Positions 41,824 to 49,981 of a DNA stretch of 64,000 nt are shown piece after piece. The notes under the pieces are model-generated. The model worked only from the letters and a program-made list of their open reading frames with translations, made no database searches and had not been told where the DNA came from. The first letter of the stretch is position 1. Each line of letters starts with the position of its first letter. A program made the position numbers and the translations under genes. The stretch is taken from assembly GCA_963781595.1 (NCBI GenBank), contig CAWAGG010000006.1, positions 1,984,001-2,048,000 of the forward strand. The letters are read 5' to 3'. Source of the DNA: JBEDUK01 sp963781595 (GTDB lineage: Bacteria > Actinomycetota > UBA4738).

Positions 41824-42399
41824 TCAGGCGCGCGCGGTTCGGATCACCCGATCCTCGGTCACGACGGCGTCGAGGCGTTCGTCACGCGCGTCGTGCGGCA
41901 CCTCCGGCACGACCTGGAGTTCGAATCCGAACCCGAGCCGGACGGCGTCCGGGCGGGTCCTCGGCAGGTACCCGTCGTAGTAGCCGCCGCCGTAGCCGAG
42001 CCGGTGGCCGGCGGGGTCGAACGCGAGCCCGGGGACGACGATCAGGTCGAACGCTGAGGGTTCGATCGTCCCGCGCTCCCGCGGTTCCAGCGCGCCGTAC
42101 CCGGACGCGACCAGCGGATCGCCCGGCCGGTAGGCCGCCGCCGCCAGCGCGCCGTCGATGAGCACAGGCAGGGCCAGCCGAACCCCCCGCGCCGAGAGCT
42201 CCTCGATCACCGGTGCCGTGGAGATCTCCGATCCGAACGAGTGGAAGACGAACGCGGTCTCGGCCCGTTCGGCCTCCGGTGTGGACATGAGCAGGACCGC
42301 CGCCACGCCCGAACGGCGGAGGCGTTCGGCCTCCGGGACGGCGGACCGGAGCTGCCGCATGCGGCGGCGGAGTTCGGGCTTCTCCTCGGCGAGCGTCAC
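41824..42399 (-). CDS. 5-formyltetrahydrofolate cyclo-ligase
   Basis: This 191-residue enzyme converts 5-formyl-THF + ATP to 5,10-methenyl-THF. The family signature LGYGGGYYDGYLPRT, with FDLIVVPGLAFDPAGHR just before it, is intact; the N-terminal KPELRRRMRQLR supplies the phosphate-binding basic residues. It fits the folate/C1 emphasis of the window. GTG start with no SD sequence; TACGCT lies about 10 bases upstream, so it may be leaderless. Confidence 0.93.
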   Translation of the reverse strand: MTLAEEKPELRRRMRQLRSAVPEAERLRRSGVAAVLLMSTPEAERAETAFVFHSFGSEISTAPVIEELSARGVRLALPVLIDGALAAAAYRPGDPLVASGYGALEPRERGTIEPSAFDLIVVPGLAFDPAGHRLGYGGGYYDGYLPRTRPDAVRLGFGFELQVVPEVPHDARDERLDAVVTEDRVIRTARA

Positions 42400-42465
42400 G
42401 ACGGGCTGCAGCGTACCCGGTGGTTCGGGCCGGCACGCGCCGGACCCCGGCCGAACCCTCGCCCG

Positions 42466-43251
42466 CTAGCCGTCCCGGCCCGAGTCCACGGTGACGCCGG
42501 TCGCCAGCGTCGTCCCATCCGGCGCCGACACGCGCACGGTACGGAACGTGGAGATGTCGGCCGACGTCGCGATCCAGCCGGTCCCGTGCCCGTCCGGGTC
42601 GATCTGGACGGGGAAGGGGAACGGGATCGTATCGCCGCTGGAGGACACCAGGGTCACGGTGAGGGGCTGGCGGTACCCGGGGGCCGTCAGCTCGACCAGA
42701 CCCCAGCTCTCGTGGCGGTCCGAGTCGTACAGGATCGCCGTCCCCGCGACCTGGACCGAGGTGGTCGGCCGGAGCTTCCCGACCCGCACCTCCTTGCCGC
42801 CGAGCGCGTGGAGGAACCGCTGGTACGAGGCCGCATCGCCCGAGATGGCCGCGAGGCGCGCGGACGCGTCGCGCGCGTTCGCGCGCTCGATCCCGCCCCA
42901 CGCGATCGCGGCACCGATCGCCACGACGGCCGCGGCCACCGCGAGCCATCGCACGAAGCCACCGCGCGACGCGGACCGCGCGGCCATGGGCCGTCCGCGG
43001 GACTCGCGCGCGCGATCCTGTTCGGCCCACTCCTCGTTGAGGGTCGACAGCACGCGCGCCCGCAGCTCGGGCGGCGGGTCCGCCGCGTGCGCCGCTGAGG
43101 CGAACATCGCGACCCCCCGGTCGAGCGCGAGCGCGTCCGCACGGCATGCGCCGCACCCGCGGAGGTGGCGTCGGACCGCCGCCTCCTCGGTCTCGGAAAG
43201 CGTCCCCATCGCCCGGTCGGGGAGCAGCTCGAGGACCTCGTCACACGTCAC
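42466..43251 (-). CDS. Anti-sigma factor, zinc-binding N-terminus, RskA-like
   Basis: A 261-residue membrane protein. The N-terminal anti-sigma zinc domain contains CDEVLELLPDRAMG and HLRGCGACRAD (HxxxCxxC). There is one transmembrane helix at about residues 95-115 (WLAVAAAVVAIGAAIAW). The C-terminal RskA-like extracytoplasmic domain contains GTAILYDSDRHESWGLVELTAP. It should sequester the ECF sigma factor encoded immediately upstream; the genes overlap by 11 bases. GTG start. Confidence 0.88.
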   Translation of the reverse strand: MTCDEVLELLPDRAMGTLSETEEAAVRRHLRGCGACRADALALDRGVAMFASAAHAADPPPELRARVLSTLNEEWAEQDRARESRGRPMAARSASRGGFVRWLAVAAAVVAIGAAIAWGGIERANARDASARLAAISGDAASYQRFLHALGGKEVRVGKLRPTTSVQVAGTAILYDSDRHESWGLVELTAPGYRQPLTVTLVSSSGDTIPFPFPVQIDPDGHGTGWIATSADISTFRTVRVSAPDGTTLATGVTVDSGRDG

Positions 43252-43828
43252 GGTCCACCTCCAGCGCCTCCCGGAGCCGGATCAGGGCGGTCCGGATCCG
43301 CGTCTTCGCGGTGCCGACGGGTATCCCCTCCAGCTCGGCGACCTCGCTCGACGTCTTCCCGCCGAAGTACGCGAGCTCGAGCGCGGCGCGCTGCTGCGGC
43401 GTCAGCGCGTTCATCGCGCGCTTCGCCCGGTCGGCCAGGTCCATCGTCTCCGCGTAGCGCTCGGGACCGGGGTCCTCGCTCGCCTCGCTGCGATGCTCCT
43501 GTCCCGCCAGGATCCTCGTCTCGAGGACGCGACGCCGCAGCAGGTCGATCGCCAGGCTCCGCGCGATCAGGAGCACCCACGTGTCGAGCGACCCGCGGGC
43601 CTCCTCGTAGGAGTCGGCCTTCCGCCACACCTTCACGAACGTGTCCTGCACCAGGTCCTCCGCCTGCGGGGGGTTGCCCAGCATCACCATGCCGAGCCCG
43701 TAGATCCGCGGCGCGAACCGTCGGTACAGCTCCCCGGCCGCGGCGCCGTCACGCCGCGCGAACGCGCGCACGAGTTCGACGTCCGACCGGGAGTCCTCCG
43801 CCACGCCAGCAAGAGTACGGCCCCCCAT
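43241..43828 (-). CDS. ECF RNA polymerase sigma factor
   Basis: This 195-residue sigma factor has region 2 (ELYRRFAPRIYGLGMVMLG, AEDLVQDTFVKVWRK, LDTWVLLIARSLAIDLLRRR) and region 4 (LTPQQRAALELAYFGGKTSSEVAELEGIPVGTAKTRIRTALIRLREAL). It pairs with the overlapping RskA-like anti-sigma factor, resembling SigK/RskA modules. The start could be the ATG at 43828 or the GTG at 43804; neither has a good ribosome-binding site. Confidence 0.92.
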   Translation of the reverse strand: MGGRTLAGVAEDSRSDVELVRAFARRDGAAAGELYRRFAPRIYGLGMVMLGNPPQAEDLVQDTFVKVWRKADSYEEARGSLDTWVLLIARSLAIDLLRRRVLETRILAGQEHRSEASEDPGPERYAETMDLADRAKRAMNALTPQQRAALELAYFGGKTSSEVAELEGIPVGTAKTRIRTALIRLREALEVDRDV

Positions 43829-43915
43829 CGCCGGAAGGGATACGAACGACGACCTCGATCGGTTCGTCCCTCGATCAGGGTGGTGGCGTCCGACCGGGCG
43901 CCGGGGTACGCGGGC

Positions 43916-44749
43916 CTACGCGAACGCGCGGATGGTGCGAACGATCGTCTCGCCCAGATCCACGTCGCCGCCCACCAGGACCGTTCCCTCCTCAAGGGCA
44001 CGTTCGGGCGCCATGCGATGCCCGGCGACCAGGGCGAACTCGTAGCCGCGGCCCTCGATGATCGCGTCGGGCTTGGCATCCGGCGCTGGCACCTCCCGGG
44101 GTGCGAGGCCGTAGAGCCACGTGCCCTCGCCGACGCCCTCCAGGCGGACCCGTACGGTCTTGCCGGGGAACGACAGGCCGACGAGCGAGAGCGCGTACGG
44201 GATCGAACGGATCGCGAGGTCGTTCACGCAATAGATCGCCTTGTGGACGCGGCGCGGCGTCAGCTCGGCCCCGGCGCGGACGTCCTCGCCGTGGAGCCAC
44301 CACTCCATGACCCTCGACTGCAGCAGGTAGGGGACCCGCATCTGGCCGCCGATCCAGTAGACGCGCTTCGATCCCCACTCATCCTCGGGCACGGCGGCGC
44401 AGCGGACGAGGAAGGCGTCCGCGGCCCGGCCCCACTCGCCGATCACCGAGCGGATCGGCTCGTCGGAGCGCCGTGCGACGGCGAAGGCGTTGAACCCGTC
44501 GACGGTCGGGGCCGTGCCGTCGGTGAGCGTGCCGACGTACGCCTCGATCTCGCTCAGGGACTCGCCGTTCATCGTCGCGGCGGCGATCGCGTCCGCCGAG
44601 GCGAGGTGCGCCACCACGTCGCGGTTCCGCCATCCGTCGCACCCGGAGGGCTGGTCCCACCGCTCGGGCTCGGTGTACTGGATCGTGCGGCCCATGGCCT
44701 CGCGTTCCTCGCGAGCCGTCGCCAGGAGCCAAATGCGTTCGAGCGCCAT
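43916..44749 (-). CDS. MDMPI/DinB-like (TIGR03083 type) thiol-dependent protein
   Basis: A 277-residue protein with the mycothiol-maleylpyruvate-isomerase N-terminal fold: WDQPSGCDGWRNRDVVAHLASADAIAA contains the conserved W..PS.C.GW...DV..H signature, and RVMEWWLHGEDVRAG has the metal-binding His region. The family catalyses or binds bacillithiol/mycothiol-linked reactions. I chose the second ATG (44749) because GAAGAGG has correct spacing to it; the ATG at 44755 is possible. It is divergent from glycerate kinase. Confidence 0.82.
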   Translation of the reverse strand: MALERIWLLATAREEREAMGRTIQYTEPERWDQPSGCDGWRNRDVVAHLASADAIAAATMNGESLSEIEAYVGTLTDGTAPTVDGFNAFAVARRSDEPIRSVIGEWGRAADAFLVRCAAVPEDEWGSKRVYWIGGQMRVPYLLQSRVMEWWLHGEDVRAGAELTPRRVHKAIYCVNDLAIRSIPYALSLVGLSFPGKTVRVRLEGVGEGTWLYGLAPREVPAPDAKPDAIIEGRGYEFALVAGHRMAPERALEEGTVLVGGDVDLGETIVRTIRAFA

Positions 44750-44821
44750 CGACATACCTCTTCCGAAGCTCGGGGGCTGGGACCCGGCCGGAGGCACCGC
44801 CCGGCCGGTCGGCGCGTATCG

Positions 44822-44827
44822 TACCGT
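44822..44827 (+). promoter_or_regulatory. -10 element, leaderless start of glycerate kinase
   Basis: TACCGT lies 6 bases before the GTG at 44834; no SD sequence. Confidence 0.45.
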
Positions 44828-44833
44828 TCCCGC

Positions 44834-46000
44834 GTGCGCGTGCTGGTGGCTCCGGACAAGTTCCGCGGAACCCTCTCCGCGGAACGAGCGGCCGCGGCGA
44901 TCGCCAAGGGGTGGCAGCGCGGAGACCCCAGCGCCCAGGCGGTCACCCTCCCGCTCGCCGACGGAGGCGAGGGGACGCTCGACGTGCTGCTGCTCGCGCT
45001 CGACGGCGAGGCGGTCGACGAGGAGGTCGCCGGCCCGCTCGGTGAACCCGTGCGTGCCCGGTTCGGCCTCGTCGACGTGGCGGGCGTGCGGACCGGCATC
45101 GTCGAGATGGCGCTGGCCTCGGGGCTCGCCCTGGTGCCACCTGGCGCGGGGGACCCGACGGTGACGACGACGCGGGGGACCGGCGAGCTGATCCTCGCGG
45201 CCGCTCGCGCGGGCGCAAGGCGGATCCTCGTCACGGTCGGTGGCAGTGCGACGAACGACGGGGGTGCCGGGATGGCGCAGGCCCTCGGCTTCCGCCTGCT
45301 CGACGCCGCGGGAGACGACCTGCGGCCAGGCGGCGCCGAGCTGCTCCGTCTCGAGCGGATCGACGGTTCCGGGGCCGAGCCCGTCCTCGGGGACATCGAC
45401 GTGGTCGTCGCCACCGACGTGACGAACCCACTGACCGGACCGGAAGGGGCCTCCGCGACCTACGGTCCCCAGAAGGGCGCCAGCCCCGACGACGTCGAGC
45501 TCCTCGACCGGGCGCTGGCGCGGTTCGCCGATGTCGTCCGGCGCGACCTGGGGGTCGACGTCCGTGAGCTTCCGGGCGCCGGCGCGGCCGGTGGCCTGGG
45601 AGCCGGGCTCGTGGCCTTCCTCGGCGCGACGCTGCAGGAGGGAGCGGGCGTGGTGATGGGCGCGGTTGGGTTCGACACCAGGCTCCGCGGCGCCGACCTC
45701 GTCGTGACGGGCGAGGGGTCGTTCGACGAACAGTCCCTTCGTGGGAAGGCGCCGGGAGCGGTGCTTACGGCGGCGCGCGCGGCGCGCATCCCGGCGGTCG
45801 TGCTCTGCGGCGTCGCGACGGTCCCGTCGCCCGGCGTCCGGGTAGCCTCGATGGTCGACCGGTTCGGCGCAGAGGCCGCGCTCGATCGTCCGAGCGAGTC
45901 GTTGGAGGCGCTGGCCGAGGAGGTCGCGGCGAGGTTCGCCGAGACACGGGGCCGAACGGACGCCGACGGACGCCAGGCGCGCACGCGCGAGGAGGGCTGA
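44834..46000 (+). CDS. Glycerate kinase (GlxK family)
   Basis: This 388-residue kinase starts VRVLVAPDKFRGTLSA, the family N-terminus, with LPLADGGEGTLDVL, ILVTVGGSATNDGGAGMAQALG, ATDVTNPLTGPEGASATYGPQKGA and VVTGEGSFDEQSLRGKAPGAV. It phosphorylates glycerate to 2-phosphoglycerate, linking glyoxylate or serine-derived carbon to glycolysis. The upstream in-frame extension is a shadow of minus-strand genes. It is followed after one base by a YbaK-like gene. Confidence 0.93.
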   Translation: MRVLVAPDKFRGTLSAERAAAAIAKGWQRGDPSAQAVTLPLADGGEGTLDVLLLALDGEAVDEEVAGPLGEPVRARFGLVDVAGVRTGIVEMALASGLALVPPGAGDPTVTTTRGTGELILAAARAGARRILVTVGGSATNDGGAGMAQALGFRLLDAAGDDLRPGGAELLRLERIDGSGAEPVLGDIDVVVATDVTNPLTGPEGASATYGPQKGASPDDVELLDRALARFADVVRRDLGVDVRELPGAGAAGGLGAGLVAFLGATLQEGAGVVMGAVGFDTRLRGADLVVTGEGSFDEQSLRGKAPGAVLTAARAARIPAVVLCGVATVPSPGVRVASMVDRFGAEAALDRPSESLEALAEEVAARFAETRGRTDADGRQARTREEG

Positions 46001-46001
46001 G

Positions 46002-46472
46002 ATGTCGAAGGCTGTGGACAGGTTCGAGGAGGCGGCCCGCGCCACTGGGCTCTCGGTCGAGGTTCGTCGGTTCCCGGAGGGCACGCGCACCGCGCCGGAC
46101 GCGGCGCGGGCGGTCGGCTGCGACGTCGGACAGATCGTGAAGTCGCTGGTGTTCGTCGCCGACGGCGAACCGTTCCTGGCGCTCACCTCGGGCAAGAACC
46201 GGGCGGATCCGTCGAAGCTCGCCGCCGCGCTGGACACCCGGGAGGTCCGCCGGGCGGACGCCGACCAGGTCCGCGACGCGACCGGCTTCGCGATCGGCGG
46301 CACGCCGCCGTTCGGCCATCCCCGGCCGTTGACGGTCCTGGTCGACCGGGACCTGCTCGTGTACGACGAGGTCTGGGCGGCGGCGGGCACGCCGGACGCC
46401 GTGTTCAGCCTCTCACCGGACGATCTGGTCCGGGCGAGCGGCGGACGCGTCGTGGAGCTCGCCGCGGGATGA
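46002..46472 (+). CDS. YbaK/ProX-type aminoacyl-tRNA deacylase family
   Basis: A 156-residue editing-domain protein: GCDVGQIVKSLVFVADGEPFLAL has the catalytic-type Lys (IVKSLVF), and GFAIGGTPPFGHPRPLTVLVD is the conserved GG.sP.GH loop. YbaK-type proteins hydrolyse mischarged Cys- or Ala-tRNA(Pro). The ATG lies one base after the glycerate kinase stop, so the two form an operon. Confidence 0.9.
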   Translation: MSKAVDRFEEAARATGLSVEVRRFPEGTRTAPDAARAVGCDVGQIVKSLVFVADGEPFLALTSGKNRADPSKLAAALDTREVRRADADQVRDATGFAIGGTPPFGHPRPLTVLVDRDLLVYDEVWAAAGTPDAVFSLSPDDLVRASGGRVVELAAG

Positions 46473-46509
46473 CTCCGCTCGGGCTGAACGACGTTCGCCC
46501 GGCCGCCGA

Positions 46510-46515
46510 TATACT
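46510..46515 (+). promoter_or_regulatory. -10 element upstream of the Fe-S carrier gene
   Basis: TATACT, close to consensus, is followed by a 54-base leader carrying AAGGAG before the ATG at 46570. Confidence 0.5.
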
Positions 46516-46569
46516 GGGCGAACGGTCCAGGCGGTTCGGTCCGCCTCCGAGGCAAGGAGTCGAACAGCG

Positions 46570-46890
46570 ATGATCGCCATCACGGAATCCGCGGCACAGG
46601 AAGTCAAGAAGCTCCTCGAGCAGGAGGGTCGTGCCGACATCGCGCTGCGCGTGGCGGTCCAGCCCGGTGGCTGTTCGGGATTGCGCTACGCGATGTACCT
46701 CGACGACCAGGTCGCGGACTCCGACGTCGCCGAGGATCAGCACGGCGTCAGGGTCGTGGTCGACCGCATGAGCGCTCCCTACCTGTCCGAGGCGAAGATC
46801 GACTTCGTCGACTCGTTGGAGGCCTCGGGCTTCACGATCGACAACCCGCAGGCACAGGGCGGCTGCGCCTGCGGCAACTCGTTCCACTGA
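46570..46890 (+). CDS. erpA: A-type iron-sulfur cluster carrier (ErpA/IscA family)
   Basis: This 106-residue protein has the three invariant cysteines: one in QPGGCSGLRYAMYLD and two in the C-terminal GGCACGNSF. It carries and inserts [2Fe-2S]/[4Fe-4S] clusters into client proteins, relevant here for the Fe-S-rich formate dehydrogenase, SoxA, MgsC and KorAB. AAGGAG stands 12 bases before the ATG. It converges with a minus-strand gene; the 73-base gap has no clear terminator. Confidence 0.93.
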   Translation: MIAITESAAQEVKKLLEQEGRADIALRVAVQPGGCSGLRYAMYLDDQVADSDVAEDQHGVRVVVDRMSAPYLSEAKIDFVDSLEASGFTIDNPQAQGGCACGNSFH

Positions 46891-46963
46891 TCCCCGGGTC
46901 GTCCCCACCGCCCGGCACGGAGTTCTCCACGACCGACCGCGAGGTGGCGCCGCGGCGCGCACG

Positions 46964-47752
46964 TCACCCAGAGGGCGACGGCGACGGGCACGGTGGTGGC
47001 GTGAAGCCACTCGGAGCATCGGGCCACGGGTAGTCGCGCTCCAGGTGGATCTGGTTGATCGGCCCCTGCGAGCTGTCCACAGTGGTTACCTGGTCGCCCG
47101 TGATGTCCTGGAAGTGTTCGCCGAGCGCCTGGAGGATCTCGTCGGGCTGCGTGGGCGGCCAGGGGCTCCCCTGCGGGCCCGGCACGGTGTAGTCCTCGTA
47201 GAAGGGCCGGAACTCGACCGTCAGCGAGATCCCTTGCCCGAAGTCACAGACGGCCCACGCGACGTCGATCCGCAGTTGGCCGTCGTGGACCGCGTTCGAG
47301 ACCGAGAGCTCTCCCGCACCGGACTCCGTCCCACCGACGTAGGTGCTGTCGACGAACGCAACCGTGCCGTCGGGGAGGTTCGTGGTCACGACGACGGTCG
47401 CGATGAGCTGCGAGCCGTTCGCGCCGTTCAGCCTCGCGGAGAGCTCGTCGGGCAGGGTGACGAACGCATCGAGGGGGCCGCCTCCGCTCATGGAGCCCGA
47501 TGGGCTGACGGTCGGCGACGGACCGGGTTCAGCGGTCGTGGGAGCGCCCGTCACGCCGAACGCGCGCCAGAGGCCGAACCCCGCGGCGAGGACCACGATG
47601 ACGGAGACCAAGGCTGCCATCGTTCGTCCGCGTCGGCTCGGCCCGCCCGGAGGGCCGGGACGCGACGGGCCGCGTTCGGCCCGCTCCCAGAGGTCGGCCG
47701 TCGGTGTCACGGACCGCATGCGTCGGAGCTCGGCCTCCCAGCGTTCAGGCAT
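46964..47752 (-). CDS. Membrane-anchored sigma-factor partner (putative anti-sigma)
   Basis: A 262-residue protein with a short cytoplasmic N-terminus (ELRRMRSVTPTADLWERAE) and one transmembrane helix at about 46-64 (ALVSVIVVLAAGFGLW). A Pro/Ser-rich linker and a secreted beta-rich domain follow, with a proline-rich tail (FTPPPCPSPSPSG). There is no zinc motif. It overlaps the ECF sigma gene by 8 bases, which supports an anti-sigma role, though the family is unrecognised. Confidence 0.75.
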   Translation of the reverse strand: MPERWEAELRRMRSVTPTADLWERAERGPSRPGPPGGPSRRGRTMAALVSVIVVLAAGFGLWRAFGVTGAPTTAEPGPSPTVSPSGSMSGGGPLDAFVTLPDELSARLNGANGSQLIATVVVTTNLPDGTVAFVDSTYVGGTESGAGELSVSNAVHDGQLRIDVAWAVCDFGQGISLTVEFRPFYEDYTVPGPQGSPWPPTQPDEILQALGEHFQDITGDQVTTVDSSQGPINQIHLERDYPWPDAPSGFTPPPCPSPSPSG

Positions 47753-48266
47753 CGTCCACCTCCTCGTCGGCGCCGAGCAGCGTGCGGAGCCGTCGCCGGC
47801 CGCGGAACAGGTGCACCTTGACCGCGGAGACCGAGGTTCCCATCAGCCGCGCGACGTCCTTCACCGGCAGATCCTCGACGTGGTGCAGCACAACGGCGGC
47901 TCGTTGCGACGGCGACAGTTCTCGGAGGGCCTCCACGACCTCGGTGGGCTCGCCGGGCGCCGCGACGACGTCCCCGGAAGCGGCGGGCGACCTCCGTTCG
48001 TCCTTCAGCTTGGCAGCCGCGACGCGGAACGCGGTCCGGTAGAGCCAGGGGAGTGGGTCGCGGATCGTGTCGCGGTAGACCATCGCACGGGCGAACGCCT
48101 CCGCGACGGCGTCGTCCGCGACGGCGCGACGCCCGCCCGCGTACGCGTAGATCGAACGCCACAGCCTCGCCGACGACGCCCGAAACACGGCCTCCAGATC
48201 GACGCCGGCGCTCGCATGCTCGGGGGGACGCGCGAGGGGCCTGCCGGGTTCGGCGCTCACCTGCAT
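47745..48266 (-). CDS. ECF RNA polymerase sigma factor
   Basis: A 173-residue sigma factor with region 2 (VFRASSARLWRSIYAYAGGRRAVADDAVAEAFARAM, DPLPWLYRTAFRVAAAKL) and region 4 (LSPSQRAAVVLHHVEDLPVKDVARLMGTSVSAVKVHLFRGRRRLRTLL). It overlaps its putative anti-sigma partner. GAGGAG is too close to the ATG at 48266 and well spaced from the GTG at 48260, so the true start may be two codons later. Confidence 0.9.
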   Translation of the reverse strand: MQVSAEPGRPLARPPEHASAGVDLEAVFRASSARLWRSIYAYAGGRRAVADDAVAEAFARAMVYRDTIRDPLPWLYRTAFRVAAAKLKDERRSPAASGDVVAAPGEPTEVVEALRELSPSQRAAVVLHHVEDLPVKDVARLMGTSVSAVKVHLFRGRRRLRTLLGADEEVDDA

Positions 48267-48349
48267 CTCCTCGTACAGAGGCCTCGGGCGGCCCAGAGGT
48301 TAACGCCGCTCGGCGGGATCGCGTGCTTGGATACGCTGGCGATGAAGCG

Positions 48350-49852
48350 ATGATCCGAACCGAACCCTGGTGGCGCGGCGCGAGTTCGATCTACCAGATC
48401 TACCCGGCGACGTTCACCGATGCGAACGGCGACGGTACGGGCGACCTTGAGGGGATCCGTTCGCGCCTCCGGTACCTCGAACGGCTGGGCGTCGACGCGG
48501 TCTGGCTCTCGCCGATCTACCCGTCCGGCGACGCGGACGCCGGCTACGACGTCACGGACTTCGTCGCGGTCGATCCCGTCTACGGCGATCTGGCCGCGCT
48601 CGACAGGCTCGTCGCCGACGCGCATGCTCGAGGCCTCCGTGTGCTGCTCGACTTCGTGCCGAACCACACGTCCGACCGGCACCCATGGTTCGCCGAGTCG
48701 GCGTCGTCGCGCGACGCACCGAAGCGAGACTGGTACATCTGGCGCGACCCCGCCGCCGACGGCGGCCCCCCGAACGCCTGGGTGTCGCGGTTCGGAGGAT
48801 CCGCGTGGCGATCCGACGCCGCTTCGGGCCAGCACGTGCTGCACAGCTTCTACCGGTCGCAGATCGATCTGAACTGGGAGAACCCGCAGGTCCGGCGCGC
48901 GGTCACGGACGCGATGCGATGGTGGCTCGAACGCGGCGTCGACGGGTTCCGCCTGGACGTGATCCACCGCCTGTCGAAGGGCGCTGACCTGGAGAACGGT
49001 CCGCGCGCGCATGAGTTCGTGCGCGAGATCCGCGAGGCCGTCGGGCCCGAGGCGCTCCTCCTCGGGGAGGTATGGCTGTTCGACCTCCCGGAGGTCGTGA
49101 AGTACCTGGCGCCCGGCCAGCTCGACCTGGCGTTCCCGTTCCCGTTCGCGTTCGCTCCGTGGGACGCACGCGCGCTGGCCACGGTGATCGAGGACGTCCT
49201 GAGCGAGTGGGCGACCGTCGACGCGTGGCCCTGCTGGCACATCGCGAACCACGACATGCCTCGTCCGGCGACGCGGTGGGGCCAGCGCGCGGTCCGTGCC
49301 GCGGCGATCCTCCAGCTGACGCTTCCGGGGACGGCGGTGCTCTACCAAGGGGACGAGATCGGCATGGCCGACGGCAACGTTCCGGCTGACCGCGTCCGGG
49401 ACCGGATCGGCCGCGACGGGTGCCGGACCCCGATGCGATGGGACGCGAGCCCGAACGCCGGTTTCTGCCCCGAGGGCGTCGAGCCCTGGCTCCCCGTCGG
49501 GTCGGAACCACCCGAGGCGAACGTCTCGACCCAGGACTCGGACCGTGACTCGGTCCTGGCCCTCTACCGGAGGCTGCTCGAGCTCCGCACGACATCCTCG
49601 GCGCTCGAGGCCGGTTCGTTCGAGATGCTCGAGGTCGGGGAGGGGTACCTGGTGTTCGGACGCGCTGATCCAGCCGAGCAGCTCGTCGTGATGGTAAACA
49701 TGATTGACGAACCGGTGACGCCGGCGATCAGCCTGCCGGACGGGATGGTCACGGTTGCGTCTTCGATCGCACGGGAAGGAACGCGGGTCGGCGGACCGAC
49801 GGAGCTGGCGCGGAACGAGGCGCTCGTGGTTCGGGTCGGCGTCCACGCATGA
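48350..49852 (+). CDS. GH13 alpha-glucosidase (oligo-1,6-glucosidase/trehalase-like)
   Basis: This 500-residue glycoside hydrolase starts at PWWRGASSIYQIYPATFTDANGDGTGDL. GH13 conserved regions are RVLLDFVPNHTSDRHPWF (I), DGFRLDVIHRLS (II, nucleophile Asp), LLLGEVW (III, acid/base Glu) and HIANHDMPR (IV, transition-state Asp). It hydrolyses alpha-glucosidic bonds of maltose, isomaltose or trehalose-type sugars and is cytoplasmic, with no signal peptide. TACGCT lies upstream, but no good SD sequence. Confidence 0.93.
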   Translation: MIRTEPWWRGASSIYQIYPATFTDANGDGTGDLEGIRSRLRYLERLGVDAVWLSPIYPSGDADAGYDVTDFVAVDPVYGDLAALDRLVADAHARGLRVLLDFVPNHTSDRHPWFAESASSRDAPKRDWYIWRDPAADGGPPNAWVSRFGGSAWRSDAASGQHVLHSFYRSQIDLNWENPQVRRAVTDAMRWWLERGVDGFRLDVIHRLSKGADLENGPRAHEFVREIREAVGPEALLLGEVWLFDLPEVVKYLAPGQLDLAFPFPFAFAPWDARALATVIEDVLSEWATVDAWPCWHIANHDMPRPATRWGQRAVRAAAILQLTLPGTAVLYQGDEIGMADGNVPADRVRDRIGRDGCRTPMRWDASPNAGFCPEGVEPWLPVGSEPPEANVSTQDSDRDSVLALYRRLLELRTTSSALEAGSFEMLEVGEGYLVFGRADPAEQLVVMVNMIDEPVTPAISLPDGMVTVASSIAREGTRVGGPTELARNEALVVRVGVHA

Positions 49853-49981
49853 CCCCGCTCGTCGCCGGGTCGCAACGGACTCTCCACGCCTTTCTCGCCT
49901 GTTCCCCGGCCGTTCGGGACGATGGTCGTACAGTAGTCGGCGCACCCACCGCGAACGACCGCAAGGAGCTGGTTCGAGACA

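Noticed and set aside
42491..44833. Long plus-strand open frame upstream of glycerate kinase
   Set aside because: It lies antisense to the sigma/anti-sigma and MDMPI-like genes; the glycerate kinase family starts at 44834.
46891..46963. Terminator hairpin after the Fe-S carrier gene
   Set aside because: Only a GCGCCGCGGCGC self-complementary run with almost no loop is present, too tight to form a hairpin.
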